Positions 22,861 to 33,830 of a stretch of DNA of 64,000 nucleotides are shown in pieces. A program made the translations under genes and the position numbers. Position 1 is the stretch's first letter. The number at the start of each line of letters is the position of its first letter. The stretch is from Silene latifolia (Eukaryota; Streptophyta; Magnoliopsida; Caryophyllales; Caryophyllaceae): contig NC_133538.1 of the NCBI RefSeq assembly GCF_048544455.1, positions 42,754,969-42,818,968 of the forward strand. The letters run 5' to 3'. The notes under the pieces were generated by a model that was not told the origin of the DNA, did no database searches, and was given only the letters and a program-made list of their open reading frames with translations.

Positions 22861-22960
22861 TTGACACAAAGACCAAGGTGAGTTGAGGGGACCGTTTGTA
22901 GATATTATTAATGAATGACAAGTGAACATAAAAAGCCTCTTAATGATCAAATTATCCTTG
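22861..22960 (+). mobile_element. Remaining part of the Stowaway-like MITE interrupted by the LINE
   Basis: TTGACACAAAGACCAAGG, then AATGACAAGTG and AATGATCAAATTA, align in order with the reverse complement of the intact MITE at 23273-23480. The far terminal repeat is not recognisable. The LINE therefore seems to have landed near the left end of an older MITE. Confidence 0.45.
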
Positions 22961-23270
22961 AAAAATATTCTCAAAATAAAAAAGTAAATAAATAAATGAG
23001 ATACATAAAAATAGAATAAGTAAATAAATAATGGGACATGTGCTCCAGAAGGCTATTTCTACATTTCTACGGCATACTTCGTAGTTTTCACGTTAGAAAG
23101 TCAAAAGAAGTCACGTTGGACTATCTTATACAACTTGGAATTATATATTTAGTTTCATATTTCAATTGCTTGATATAGTTGGTGTAGTTTTACTTTGAAC
23201 TTCTTCTCCAGAGGTATTATCTTACAATTAGAATTGATTAATCTAATACTCCCTTCAATCAATGTATATA
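22961..23270. other. Unassigned AT-rich spacer
   Basis: No gene and no repeat that I can name lies between the two MITE copies. A lone TACTCCCTTC near 23247 resembles another Stowaway end but has no partner. Confidence 0.4.
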
Positions 23271-23272
23271 TA

Positions 23273-23480
23273 CTCTATCTGTCCCGGTCATTTGTTGTCC
23301 TTTTTCATTTTTGAGTGTCTCAGTCATTTGTTGTCCTTTCTATTTTAAGAATGAACTTGATGAGTAATTTGATCATTCTCATTCAATTTGTTCCACTTGT
23401 CATTTAGTTATTGGTCTTTTCCTCTTTCCTTGGTCTTTGTGCCAAAACAAAAGGACAACAATTGACCGGGACGGAGGGAG
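23273..23480. mobile_element. Intact Stowaway MITE, 208 bp
   Basis: The left end CTCTATCTGTCCCGGTCA and right end TTGACCGGGACGGAGGGAG are inverted repeats and are flanked by TA on both sides (23271-23272, 23481-23482). The motif CATTTGTTGTCCTTT occurs twice inside. A TA duplication and CTCCCTCCGTCCC ends define Stowaway, a non-autonomous Tc1/mariner group. Confidence 0.85.
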
Positions 23481-23482
23481 TA

Positions 23483-23997
23483 TAAAAGAGGGTTTTTTCA
23501 GAGCATGTGATAGTCTCCAAATTTGATAAACCACTTAATTTACAATTTTAATTTAATTTACAATTTAATTATAAAAATAATAATCTTTTACAATTTTGAA
23601 TTAGAAAAATGATAATCTTTTGGATAACTACTAAAAAAAATAATGGACCAACTTGAATCCTATTAGGCATCAATATGCTATACGAGTATATCTCTTTATT
23701 ATCACATAATATAAAAGTTGGCTTTGGATTGAATTTGTCCACATGAGGTATTCTAAAGATAACAAAACTAAGCTACTATAAAAGAGGCTTTCAAAAATTC
23801 AGAGATTAACCGGCTAACTAATCTTTGTGTTTGTTATTGTTTGTTTGTAGGTTCAACAATTAATTAATTTGCTATTATTTGCGTTACCTTCATAGAATAT
23901 TAGACCTTTTGATTCTATATTTTACCATTGTTTCAGATGGACGACAAAATAAATGTACGCAGGAGTGGCAAATAGCCAAATATAGTCTTAGCATGAT
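23483..23997. other. AT-rich flank of the copia insertion
   Basis: No gene is proven. A possible splice acceptor (CCATTGTTTCAG, ending 23936) precedes a GC-normal block that continues across the copia insertion site to 30950. Its frame does not join cleanly to the exon-like blocks downstream. Confidence 0.3.
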
Positions 23998-24002
23998 GGG
24001 AA

Positions 24003-24554
24003 TGTAAGATTAACTTTACGATTTCAATAATGAAATCAGTCCCAAGAACATATAGACTTGAATTAATTCAACCCTAATATAATTATAAAGACGGAATAAA
24101 AGACTAACCTTGGTCCATGTCTTACATACGCAATCAATTCAATAATAAGAAGTATAAACCAATTGATTCTCCTCCTTAACCCTTTCTTTAATGTTCCTTA
24201 GATGATGGAGGAAGAAACTGACTTTCCCTTTCACTTTCTTAATCGTACGTTGTTTTGTTTTGTCAGGAAAATTGTTTCTGTATCATAATTTCTGTCACGT
24301 AGATCCTCTTATTTATATAATGGGTTACGTACCTTTTCGCAAAAACAAACCCGATCGTACCTTTTCGTGAAAGACGACTTATTAGGGTAAGGTAAGAGGG
24401 AATAATAATTCCCGAACTTTAATTGCATTTAATCGAGACTGATCCATCACGTTGTCGTCTTTTATATTAAAGTCTCGTAATATTTAATATTAACTTAACT
24501 TTTATTTAAACCCAAAACACATAGGCCACTCGAATATTATTAAATTTTCTAACA
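24003..24554 (-). repeat. Copia 3' LTR (left copy)
   Basis: 552 bp with TG...CA ends. It matches the right copy except for about nine substitutions, for example ATAATT versus ACAATT near 24079 and CATAC versus CAGAC near 24124. Confidence 0.95.
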
Positions 24555-24565
24555 TTCTCCCACTT
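24555..24565 (-). other. Copia polypurine tract
   Basis: The minus strand reads AAGTGGGAGAA directly before the 3' LTR. It is the expected plus-strand primer. The remaining 24566-24902 is 3' untranslated sequence without a gene. Confidence 0.8.
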
Positions 24566-24902
24566 GGCCTTTGTGTTGACTTGATGGTTCAATTACTATA
24601 ATGTGCACTTTTATGTCTAGCTTACTAACCTTTATATACTTAATCGAAATAGAACTAATTGGATCATGGCGGTCACACGTCATTTACTAATCGACATGAT
24701 TCCTTCCATGTATCACAAATCAATTCCAAATCTAGGTAAAACTTTAATTTGAGAAGAACTTTAATTCTCACAATTAGTCACATGTAATCTAATAACTGTA
24801 ATGTATACATATACTATAATGATTAACATGTCTATTATAACAGAAACAATACTATAAGTGAATTCTAGATGTCATATTATTTACAAGCATATTACAAGCA
24901 TA

Positions 24903-26370
24903 TTAACTTTGTAATAACAAGGCCTTTGATACAACACCCATGCGTTCTACATGGCCAATGAACGCCTTGGGTGGTAATCCCTTAGTTAATGGATCTGCTA
25001 CCATTTTATCCGTTCTAATATGCTCAAATGGCAATCTTTGCTTCTGTACCTCCTCTTTGACCGATAAGAACTTTAATTCCATGTGCTTAGCACCCTTGGA
25101 GTATTTATCGTTCTTAGAGAAGAAGACGGCTGCAAAATTGTCACAATAACGGCTTGACAATACTATCGACAATCCCAAGTCCCGAGATAAAGTTTCGCAA
25201 CCACAATGCATGAATAGTGGCCTCAAAGCATGCCACAAATTCGACTTCCATAGTAGAAGTAGCAATGACAGACTGCTTCCCACTTTTCCATGATACTGCC
25301 CCTTCAGCTAAAAGGAACAAGTAGCCAATTGTTGATTTTCTACTATCAACACATCCGGCATAATCTGAATCTGAATAACCAATCACCTCAAGGTGATCGG
25401 ATCTTCTATAAGTAAGCATGAGCTCCTTAGTGCCTTGTAAGTACCTAAGGACCTTCTTCGCAGCTTTCCAGTGGTCCATCCAGGATTACTTTGGTACCGA
25501 CCCAACATTCCAACAAAGCAAGGCGATATCCGGTCGAGTACATGTCCGAACATAGTTCAAACTCCCAACCACAGATGCATAGGGAATTCTCTCCATTTCT
25601 TTTCATTCCAGCTCATTACGGGGACATTGCATTTTGCTAAATTTGTCCCCTTTCTGTATAGGAACTATCCCTGCGGAGCATTCATTCATTCTATATCTCT
25701 CTAAAACTTTGTCAATGTAAGCTTTCTGAGACAACCCTAAAAATCCTTGTGATCTATTACGGAAAATTTCAATTCCGATCACATAGGATGCCTCACCCAT
25801 ATCTTTCATTTCAAAGTTCTTAGATAAATATTTCTTTACATCATGCAACATTCCTAGATCATTCGCAGCAAGTAAAATATCATCAACATATAAGACTAAA
25901 ATAACAAATCTGCTCCCACTGATCTTAATGTAGATACACCGGTCGACGGTAATCTCTACAAACCCATATGACGTGATGGTATTATTAAACTTTAAACACC
26001 ATTGTCTAGAAGCTTGTTTTAGTCCATATATCGACTTCCTCAGCCTACACACCTTATCTTCATTACCCGGGGATGCAAATCCCTCAGGTTGGTCCATATA
26101 TACTTCTTCCTCAAGCTCACCGTTTAGAAAAGCGGTCTTTACATCCATTTGGTGAAGCTCTAGATCATAATGAGCTACCAAAGCCAAGACAATTCTTAAA
26201 GAATCTTTCTTTGACACCAGAGAGAAAGTTTCTTTATAGTCAATACCGTCTTTCTGAGTAAAACCTTTGGCAACAAGTCGAGCCTTATACCTTTCAATGT
26301 TACCTTTAGAGTCCCTTTTGGTCTTATAGACCCATCTCGACCCAACGGTCTTAGAACCCTCGGGTAACAC
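24903..26370 (-). pseudogene. pol: Copia reverse transcriptase and RNase H, broken
   Basis: The RT starts in frame with the integrase after a stop at 26380-26382. Visible blocks are S-R-W-V-Y-K, R-L-V-A-K-G-F, Q-M-D-V-K-T-A-F-L-N-G, Y-G-L-K-Q-A and the catalytic Y-V-D-D-I-L-L. A stop at 25603-25605 (CGA to TGA would explain it) is followed by frame changes near 25480-25540. RNase H is then split between 25479-25141 and 25283-24903, with D-S-D-Y-A-G, a Y-C-D-N block and K-H-M-E-L-K before the C-terminal A-D-P-L-T-K-G. RT copies element RNA in the particle and RNase H removes the template. Both are present but interrupted. Confidence 0.9.
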
Positions 26371-26379
26371 TACTAAGTC

Positions 26380-28083
26380 TCATACTTTGTTGTCATCCAT
26401 AGATTTCATCTCCTCTTTCATGGCAATTAACCACTTTTCAGAATTATCACTTTCCATGGCCTTACGGAATGAGACGGGATCCTCACTAATGCTCAAGTCA
26501 CATTCAACGTTATATGTCTCGTAGTCATCTGGGATGGCTGATCTTCTTTCTCTTATAGATCGCCTTAACTGTTCCTCTGGAACATTGACTACCCTTCTTC
26601 GCCTTACAGGTTGCCTTGACTGTTCACGTGACATATTATTCTCCCCTTGAATTGTGACTTGATCATCATTGTTATTGTCATTTTGTGGGTTTTGCACCTC
26701 ATTTCGTTGTTGTCCTATTATGTCGTTTGACTGTGACGACACGATTGGTACAACAATTTCACGTGCAACTTCAGTAGAAGAAACTTCAACCTGAATTTCT
26801 TTAATGTCCACATTTCGTGGTTCAATGCTCCCACTAGTTTGACCGTTCTTAATGAATCTAGCATTTCCAGTCTCTACTATTCTCGTACTGTGATTAGGAC
26901 AGTAAAATCTATATCCCTTTGACTTTTCAGGATAGCCAATGAAATAACAACTGACTGTCCTAGGATCTAGCTTCTTTTCATTTGGGTTATACAACCTTAC
27001 TTCAGCTGGGCAACCCCAAACTCGAAGATGTCTTAAACTCGTTTTCCTTCCCGTCCACAGTTCATAAGGAGTCTTAGGAACTGCTTTACTAGGAACCCGA
27101 TTTAAAACATAGGTTGCTGTCTTTAATGCATAAATCCATAGTGAAATAAGTAAAGAACAATTACTTAACATGCTCCTAACCATTTCCATTAAAGTACGAT
27201 TCCGCCTTTCGGCAACACCGTTCTGCTGAGGTGTACCGGGCATTGTATACTGTGCACAAATACCCCTACTTTTAAGTAACTTTGCAAATGGACCAGGACA
27301 TTGTCCATTTTCAGTAAACCTTCCATAAAACTCACCACCTCTATCCGATCTCACAATTTTCACTTTCTTTTCCAGCTGCCTTTCCACCTCATTTATGAAT
27401 ATCTCAAGGACATCCACAGAATGAGCCTTTTCATGCAACAAATAAGTAAAACCATACCACGATAAATCATATATAAAAGTGATAAAGTACTTTTCACCAC
27501 TCCAGGATGGAGTGTCAAAAGGTTCACATATATCGGTGTGTATAATCTCTAATAGCTGAGAGCTCCTTGTAGCTGATTTCTTTACTGTATGTTTAGTCTG
27601 CTTACCTTTAATGCAATCTACACACACATCTAAATCACTAAAATCCAATTGAGGTATAATTTCATCTTTTACCAACCTCGTTAACCTTTCTTTGGATATG
27701 TGACCCAGCCTTTGATGCCACAAGTAAGCTGATTTTTCATTCGATGCACTACGTTTAATACCTTGACTCTCAACATAAAATAGGGAATCAGAAAATTTAA
27801 CATCAAGATTGAACCTATAAAGTGAATCAATCAAAGTACCACAACCATAAAAGTATTCATTACGGTACATAGAAAATACACCATGTCCAAACTTAAAGTG
27901 AAAACCTAAATTATCCAATCTACTTAATGATACAAGATTTCGAGCACAATCAGGTACATAGAGACAATCTGTAAGATCTATATGACAACCAGTGTCTAAG
28001 ATTAATCTGTAAGTCCCAATGCCCTCAATGCGTACTTTCATCCTGTTTCCCATGGATACAAACTGTTCAGCTCCTCTTATGGG
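26380..28083 (-). pseudogene. int: Copia integrase (open core between stops)
   Basis: The 557-codon frame begins at 28053, in frame with gag, and ends at a TGA (26380-26382) where TGG is expected. It starts inside the end of the protease. A GAG-pre-integrase zinc head follows at residues about 85-150 (W-H-Q-R-L-G-H ... C-V-D-C-I-K-G-K). The core has H-T-D-I, R-S-D-R-G-G-E-F and Q-Q-N-G-V-A-E-R-R-N-R, a full D,D-35-E triad. The tail carries V-W-G-C-P and Y-P-E-K-S-K-G-Y-R. This is the least damaged part of the element. Integrase inserts the cDNA and leaves the 5-bp duplication seen at the ends. Confidence 0.92.
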
Positions 28084-28899
28084 CTAGATCATACGATATC
28101 CCTGTTTAATGTGAGAAATATGAGTAGTTGCACCAGAATCTAACCACCAAGTATTACTAGGTACTTCTATAAGATTTGATTCAAAGCAAACAAGACTATA
28201 ATGTTTACCTTTCTTTTCGAACCATGCCTTTCTTTTAGGACAATCCTTCTTGAAGTGTCCAGGTTTCTTGCAAAAGTGACACTTCTTTTCTTTCTGGATC
28301 GCACTTTCAGGTCCTTTAAAGAAAGACTTTCCCTTCTTACCATTTTTACCCTTCTTACTCGGTTTAGCCTTGCTGCTGCTGGCACCATCATGACTCAAGA
28401 AATGAACAGCTTGATCTTTCATCTTCTTTAATCTCCCCTCCTCCTGTATAAGCATGGCTTTTCACTCTTGATAGTTCCATTTATCTTTAATGGTGTTATA
28501 GTTCACCTGAAACTGGCCAAACTCATAAGGTAGAGAGTTAATGATGAATTGGACCAAAAAAGTATCACTTACGTCCATTCCTAAAGTCTTCAACTTTGCT
28601 GCCAGGTTAGACATGTGTGTCACATGATCATGAATCGGTTGAGACCAGTCAAACCTTTTAGTAGTTAACTCACTCATTAAACTACCAACAATTGACTTAT
28701 CAGCTAAATCCGACTATGAACACTCCTTTACTTTAAGCATTAATTCCCTTGCTTTCTCTGTTTTAGGCATGGAGGGCTTAACGTTATCAGCCATTGTCAT
28801 CCTCATGAGGTGTAAACCCAACCTGGTAGATTTCTCCCAAGCCTGATAATGACACTTTTCGAACCGGAGCTTTCGGTGTAATTTTTGTTGGTACCTCAT
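28084..28899 (-). pseudogene. gag: Copia gag and protease, broken by in-frame stops
   Basis: The frame from 28899 to 28084 is continuous with the integrase and broken by stops at 28714-28716, 28462-28464 and 28084-28086, each consistent with C-to-T change from CAG or CGA. The UBN2-type gag body (N-S-L-P-Y-E-F-G-Q-F, N-T-I-K-D-K-W) is followed by a CCHC zinc knuckle, C-H-F-C-K-K-P-G-H-F-K-K-D-C, and then the aspartic protease motif W-L-D-S-G-A-T-T-H-I-S. The true N-terminus probably lies upstream of 28899 in a decayed frame. Gag would form the particle and bind RNA. Confidence 0.85.
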
Positions 28900-30366
28900 C
28901 TCATCGGGATGGCAATGTCCAAAGCCATTATACCCGATGTATACTTTGGATCTTTAAAGGCCCACTCATCATAATTAAGCCCATTGAACTTTCAAAAAGT
29001 CGTCGGAGATGCAAACAAATTTGGAGATCTTTGCAAACATTTATACATGTTACCAATTAGTGCTTTGAAAAACTATCATACAGATTCAAATAAAATTATA
29101 TAAACTTTTATACATGTATTTAAATGACCTTTGGACAACACTTAAATACAAGTAACCATCATTGATGTTATTGTATACTTTAACAATTAATTATAACACA
29201 CATGAATCAAATAAGAATGCTATCTTTGGATATACATACTATTAGACCCACTTTATGAATAATTAATCCTTTCATATTATCAACTATATTTAATGACCCA
29301 GCTTTGGGTGATCTCCCAAAATATAGATGACAAAAAATAATTGATCAATCAAACTATAATGTCATTTAACCATCTCTTTTAATCATGATCAATTAAAACT
29401 TTAATTTCAAATGTCTAAATGTAATATAACAAGGCCACTTTGGTGACTAACATGTAATATATAAAATAAACATTTAAACTATATCGGTATATTATCTTTC
29501 AATGTGTTAACACTTCATAACACTAAATACCCATTATAAGAAGTGCCTATATACTGACCATATTCTTATGTCTTTTATCTATACTTTGCTTTGCGTGAAA
29601 AGACAATGAATAACCAAAACTATTATCATGGTCCATAAAAAAAAACTTTAAATGAACAATGTGGAGTACTGTCATGCATGTCTTTTGTCTATATATGCAT
29701 AACCAATCATTTGAAACAATACATATTATACATATACTTTATGCCGTATGTATGCATATATGGGTGAAAAGGAATGGAACTCTAATCAACGCAAGACTGT
29801 CACATCATTAAAAAATGCATAAACAATTATCGAGAGTAAGTATCAATACAATAAACACTCGTCATTACTATCAATTATGTTGTGGTGCATATTAAAACAA
29901 CAAACCAATTGCCATTACTATTAATACAAGAATTTCTAAGGAAATACCGTACCAATAAGAACTTTTCATGGTTCTGCATTCTTAACCATATGAATAAACA
30001 CATAATTATTATAATCAATTAATAGTACTTGAAAGAATCCATTAGTCTTGAAGGGACAAGTCAAATACATATGCAACGGAAGCCGTTAATATGGTCATAA
30101 GATAACAAATTTTAAACATTCATCGTTTAATTGTAACCTTTAATTTTGTCATACTGTGATTGCAACAACTTTTACCATAATGCATACCAAACAATACCCA
30201 GTATATTATAATTCAACATGGTTCTACATAATCCACTACAATCACAAAAACTTCTTGTACAAAAAATTCAATTCATGTATACGTGCATGATTTCTCATAA
30301 ATACACTGATGAAAAAAAATAATGGCAGTAAATTTTTTTTTATTGTAAATTAATCAAGACTATACC
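28900..30366 (-). other. Copia leader between primer site and gag
   Basis: About 1.47 kb on the minus strand between the primer site and the readable gag has no open frame of note and is strongly AT-rich. Its far end may hold the decayed gag N-terminus, since the sequence around 28900-28980 shows normal coding composition. The rest would be 5' untranslated leader carrying packaging signals. Confidence 0.5.
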
Positions 30367-30378
30367 GCTCTGATACCA
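30367..30378 (-). other. Copia primer binding site for initiator tRNA-Met
   Basis: The minus strand reads TGGTATCAGAGC two bases after the 5' LTR end. It is complementary to the 3' end of plant initiator methionine tRNA and is perfect. Confidence 0.92.
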
Positions 30379-30380
30379 AA

Positions 30381-30932
30381 TGTAAGATTAACTTTACGAT
30401 TTCAATAATGAAATCAGTCCCAAGAACATATAGACTTGAATTAATTCAACCCTAATACAATTATAAAGACGGAATAAAAGACTAACCTTGGTCCATGTCT
30501 TACAGACGCAATCAATTCAATAATAAGAAGTATAAACCAATTGATTCTCCTCCTTAACCCTTTCTTTAATGTTCCTTAGATGATGGAGGAAGAAACTGAC
30601 TTTCCCTTTCACTTTCTTAATCGTACGTTGTTTTGTTTTGTCAGGAAAATTGTTTCTGTATCATAATTTCTGTCACGTAGATCCTCTTATTTATATAATG
30701 GGTTACGTACCTTTTCGCAAAAACAAACCCGATCGTACCTTTTCGTGAAAGACGACTTATTAGGGTAAGGTAAGAGGGAATAATAATTCCCGAACTTTAA
30801 TTACATTTAATCGAGACCGATCCATCACGGTGTCGTCTTTTATATTAAAGTCCCGTAATATTTAATATTAAATTAACTTTTATTTAAACCCGAAACACAT
30901 AGGCCACTCGAATATTATTAAATATTCTAACA
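30381..30932 (-). repeat. Copia 5' LTR (right copy)
   Basis: 552 bp, TG...CA. On the minus strand a TATA box (TATATAAATAAG, about 30688-30699) gives the promoter for the element, with the transcribed R-U5 part running toward 30381. Confidence 0.95.
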
Positions 30933-31057
30933 GGGAATAAATTTAAAGAGGTGTATTTTCCATGCTACTGTATTAATTTGTATTTCATTATTATCATGTT
31001 GTTGTGTCTTTTATTGAAATTCTAAAGATCATTTTGTTTGTTGTTTTTTATATGCAG

Positions 31058-31310
31058 AAATACAAGTTGAAGGATTGGGAGTTACTTCACACAATGCATC
31101 GTACACTTATATCGAATAAGTAGAGAGTCATCATCTATTTTTGCTTGGCTATAGTGAAAAAAAAGTTTGAATCGTTAATTTGATGTTATGTTTTTTCATT
31201 ATAGAAAATATCATATTCTATCCCAAGCTAAAGCTGAGATGATACGAGGGAGATGCTTTTTATTAATGAATGATATGCATGAGGCATGTCAAATATTCCG
31301 TCGCCTGTTG
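31058..31310 (+). pseudogene. Possible two-exon fragment of an unidentified cellular gene
   Basis: A pyrimidine-rich acceptor ending TATGCAG (31057) is followed by 62 bp coding KYKLKDWELLHTMHRTLISN plus two bases. A GT-AG interval at 31120-31204 then leads to a second block (31205-31310) that keeps the frame across the junction and reads AKAEMIRGRCFLLMNDMHEA. The composition is coding-like and reminiscent of helical (TPR-type) repeats, but I do not recognise the gene. Exon-like sequence at 23937-24002 plus 30938-30950 is not in compatible phase. It may be a relic cut by the copia insertion, or chance. Confidence 0.3.
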
Positions 31311-31470
31311 GTCGTTTGTTTCTCTCTTAAAATAAAAAGGTGAACGATTGTCCGACACACCTAAAATAAAATAATCAAATAAATGACTGTGAAGAAGGGA
31401 ATAACAGTTATATAGACGTTAACTTAGTTTGATTATGTTTATTTGAGGGATACTATAATTGGAAAAAGAG

Positions 31471-31970
31471 ATACGAACGAAGACAAATATAACCGATCGA
31501 TGAAAGAACATGAAACCATTACGGAGTATGTTTCAATAGAGGTAAGAGAAACGGTTGAGGACAATGAAGTAGGTGACCACTTCTGGATGTGATTTCAAGA
31601 GCCAAACAAGAGAAATATACTTGCCTTGGAATTATGTTTAAAGGTTCTTAAGAGTATTTTTAGTCTCCAAGTCTTTCAAACCATCTCAAATTCTCAATTA
31701 TAATTTTTTTTTTGAAAACATATACGAACGAAGACAAATATAACCGATCGATGAAAGAACATGAAACCATTACGGAGTATGTTTCAATAGAGGTAAGAGA
31801 AACGGTTGAGGACCATGAAGTAGGTGACCACTTCTGGATGTGATTCCAAGAGCCAAACAAGAGAAATATACTTGCCTTGGAATTATGTTTAAAGGTTCTT
31901 AAGAGTATTTTTAGTCTCCAAGTCTTTCAAACCATCTCAAATTCTCAATTATAAATTTCTTTTTGAAAAC
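31471..31970. repeat. 251-bp tandem duplication
   Basis: The segment beginning ATACGAACGAAGACAAATAT at 31471 recurs at 31722 and runs to about 31970. Differences are few by eye (for example GGACAATG versus GGACCATG, TTTCAAG versus TTCCAAG, and the length of a T run), so the duplication is fairly recent. The 66-codon minus-strand frame within it is not recognisable. Confidence 0.85.
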
Positions 31971-32694
31971 ATCTAAATTATAAAATAATATTAGTTGTTG
32001 AGATTTTATCCAAATTAAAAAATTATTATTTGTCCCAAGAATTGTAAACTACGTAGATTAGATATAAGTACGAGTATACAGTCAAGCTTCGGATATAGTT
32101 TTGACTTTGTATGCTAACTCCTTAATACGGAGTAATTATTATGTATGGCTAGCAGCTTAAGAGCTTTACACCTATAGTCAATTAGCCAAAATATGTATAA
32201 AGTTTAACTTTCTGTGATATGCAGTATATCTAAAAAATTAATTGATTGTTGTTAATAAAAGCTATCCTTCAAATGTGAAATTGGTAATGGCCAGTGACTA
32301 TCAGACTCATTAGATTAGTGAGATTGGCTAATGCAAGAATCCTAATATCAATAGCATTACTAATATCATTGAATCATTATCATCAAATTGTAGAAATTAT
32401 TCATCTTTGGAAGAGACGTCTTTGGTTAGGCTTCTTTTGTAAAATAAGATAGGTTAATGTGCAGTGATTTACATCTCATATTTTAATTGAATATTTATAA
32501 CAATTATAAGTTTAGTTGAGTGATGAACTTAGAAAAAACAAAAAAAAAAGAGTGGCTTTACTTCATATAATAAATAGTCTGTATTATGGTCTTTGTATTG
32601 TGATCTTCACACATTGAGACGAATCCGCGATCATTGTCACTATACTTACGTCTTAACCATTAAGCTAGATCTATATGATTATGGTAAAGTATAT
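31971..32694. other. Unassigned AT-rich spacer
   Basis: No gene or nameable repeat is visible. Stops are frequent on both strands. Confidence 0.45.
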
Positions 32695-32985
32695 ATGAAA
32701 AAGAGCAAGAGCCATTTTTCGAGCAACTAGAGACTCCATGTTTCTAAAAACACTATTTTATTTTAAATAATTAACTCACTTAAAATAATTCAATTAGGTT
32801 CATAAAAAAATAATATTTGGGAAAATAAATCTATTAGAGTAATTCACTTTTTCGTAAACACTAATTGTATGCAACAATACCCTGCCATAATTTTTGACCA
32901 ACAATTTAGGTTTTCTCATGCAAGCACTTACATCTTTTACCAACAGTATTTAATTACCGTGCATCGCACGGGTATGAAATCCAGT
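32695..32985 (+). mobile_element. Short Helitron-like element
   Basis: The left part contains TTTTTCGAGCAACTAGAGACTCC, matching the region just inside the first Helitron-like element (TTTTTCGAGCAATTATAGAGAGTCC at about 14510). The right end has the hairpin CCGTGC-ATC-GCACGG (32957-32971), then CCAGT at 32981, a one-base variant of CTAGT. At about 290 bp it is an internally deleted, non-autonomous copy of the same family. The left boundary is approximate. Confidence 0.5.
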
Positions 32986-32991
32986 TCGCTA

Positions 32992-33236
32992 TAATGTTCC
33001 CCTTTGTCTTTGGCACGATATTTAAGGAATACTACAAAAAATGAATAAAGGACATTGGTGGGGTTGGTGATAAGAGAGAGTGATGGATTATTAAGAGTTA
33101 AATAAGGAGTTGTGGGGCCAAAACATTAAGGAAAGTAATAAAATAAGAGTAAAAGAGTTGTGTGGGGTTTGATGATAGGAGAGAGGGATGAATATAATAA
33201 GAGTAAAAGTTACCAAAAAATAAAAGGGGAATATTA
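32992..33236. mobile_element. 245-bp MITE with TAATRTTCCCCTTT ends
   Basis: The left end TAATGTTCCCCTTTGT is inverted at the right end as AAAAGGGGAATATTA. The interior is purine-rich with repeats of GGAGAGAGNGATG and AATAAGAGTAAAAG. It lies seven bases beyond the Helitron-like end. The superfamily is uncertain; TA-type ends would fit a Stowaway relative. Confidence 0.5.
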
Positions 33237-33830
33237 CTACTCAATTACGTAAATTTCATGTCTTTTGGCCAAATTATTTTGCATTCTTTGCTTTGCTATT
33301 GTCTATGAAGCAAAACGTTCATGATTATTATTCCGTTTATTTGAACGAGTCCACAAATGAAGATATCGACATTCACAAAATATAAATAAGTTATAGATTC
33401 AGATGTTATATATTGTGAATATGAGGTTTATGTTTTGCGTATATGTAATCTATATGCGATGAATACGTAATTATATTTTATGAATATGTAGTTATACTTT
33501 GTGAATATATGTTATGTTATGTTAGATTATTATTTATGATAACCTCTATGTATTTGTCATTACTATGAATATGTATTTGTGAATATGTTTATCATATTGT
33601 GTGAATATGTTTATTAATTGGGTGAGTATGTGAGTTTTAATTTGAAAATAAGAAGTTTGATTTATATGAATATGTCAACTATGTAATGCATGTGAATATT
33701 CTATTGTTATGAACATGTCAATTATATGATGTGCATATGATAGTAAAACTAAAATAAACTCCAAAATATATCAAATGTGATCTCAAATTATAGAGGAATG
33801 AAAATCACGAATAATGGTATAATCTTACTC
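33237..33830. repeat. AT-rich tract with irregular TGTGAATATG repeats
   Basis: Between about 33370 and 33760, TGAATATG or TGTGAATATGT recurs at irregular 20-40 bp intervals. No gene is visible. It may be a decayed minisatellite. Confidence 0.4.

Larger units (their letters stand above)
24003..30932 (-). mobile_element. Complete Ty1/copia LTR retrotransposon
   Basis: Two 552-bp LTRs (24003-24554 and 30381-30932) start TGTAAGATTAAC and end CTAACA, with GGGAA flanking on both sides (23998-24002 and 30933-30937). On the minus strand the order is 5' LTR (right), a primer site for initiator tRNA-Met, a long leader, gag, protease, integrase, RT, RNase H, a polypurine tract and the 3' LTR. Integrase before RT defines copia. 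I counted about nine LTR mismatches by eye (~98% identity), so insertion is fairly recent. The reading frame carries five in-frame stops and later frameshifts, so it is not autonomous. Confidence 0.95.

Noticed and set aside
30361..30380. tRNA-Met gene fragment
   Set aside because: Only the 12-base primer site complementary to the tRNA 3' end is present, directly next to an LTR.
33370..33760. Regular minisatellite
   Set aside because: TGTGAATATG recurs but spacing is irregular and units do not align over a fixed period, so I list it only as a loose repeat tract.
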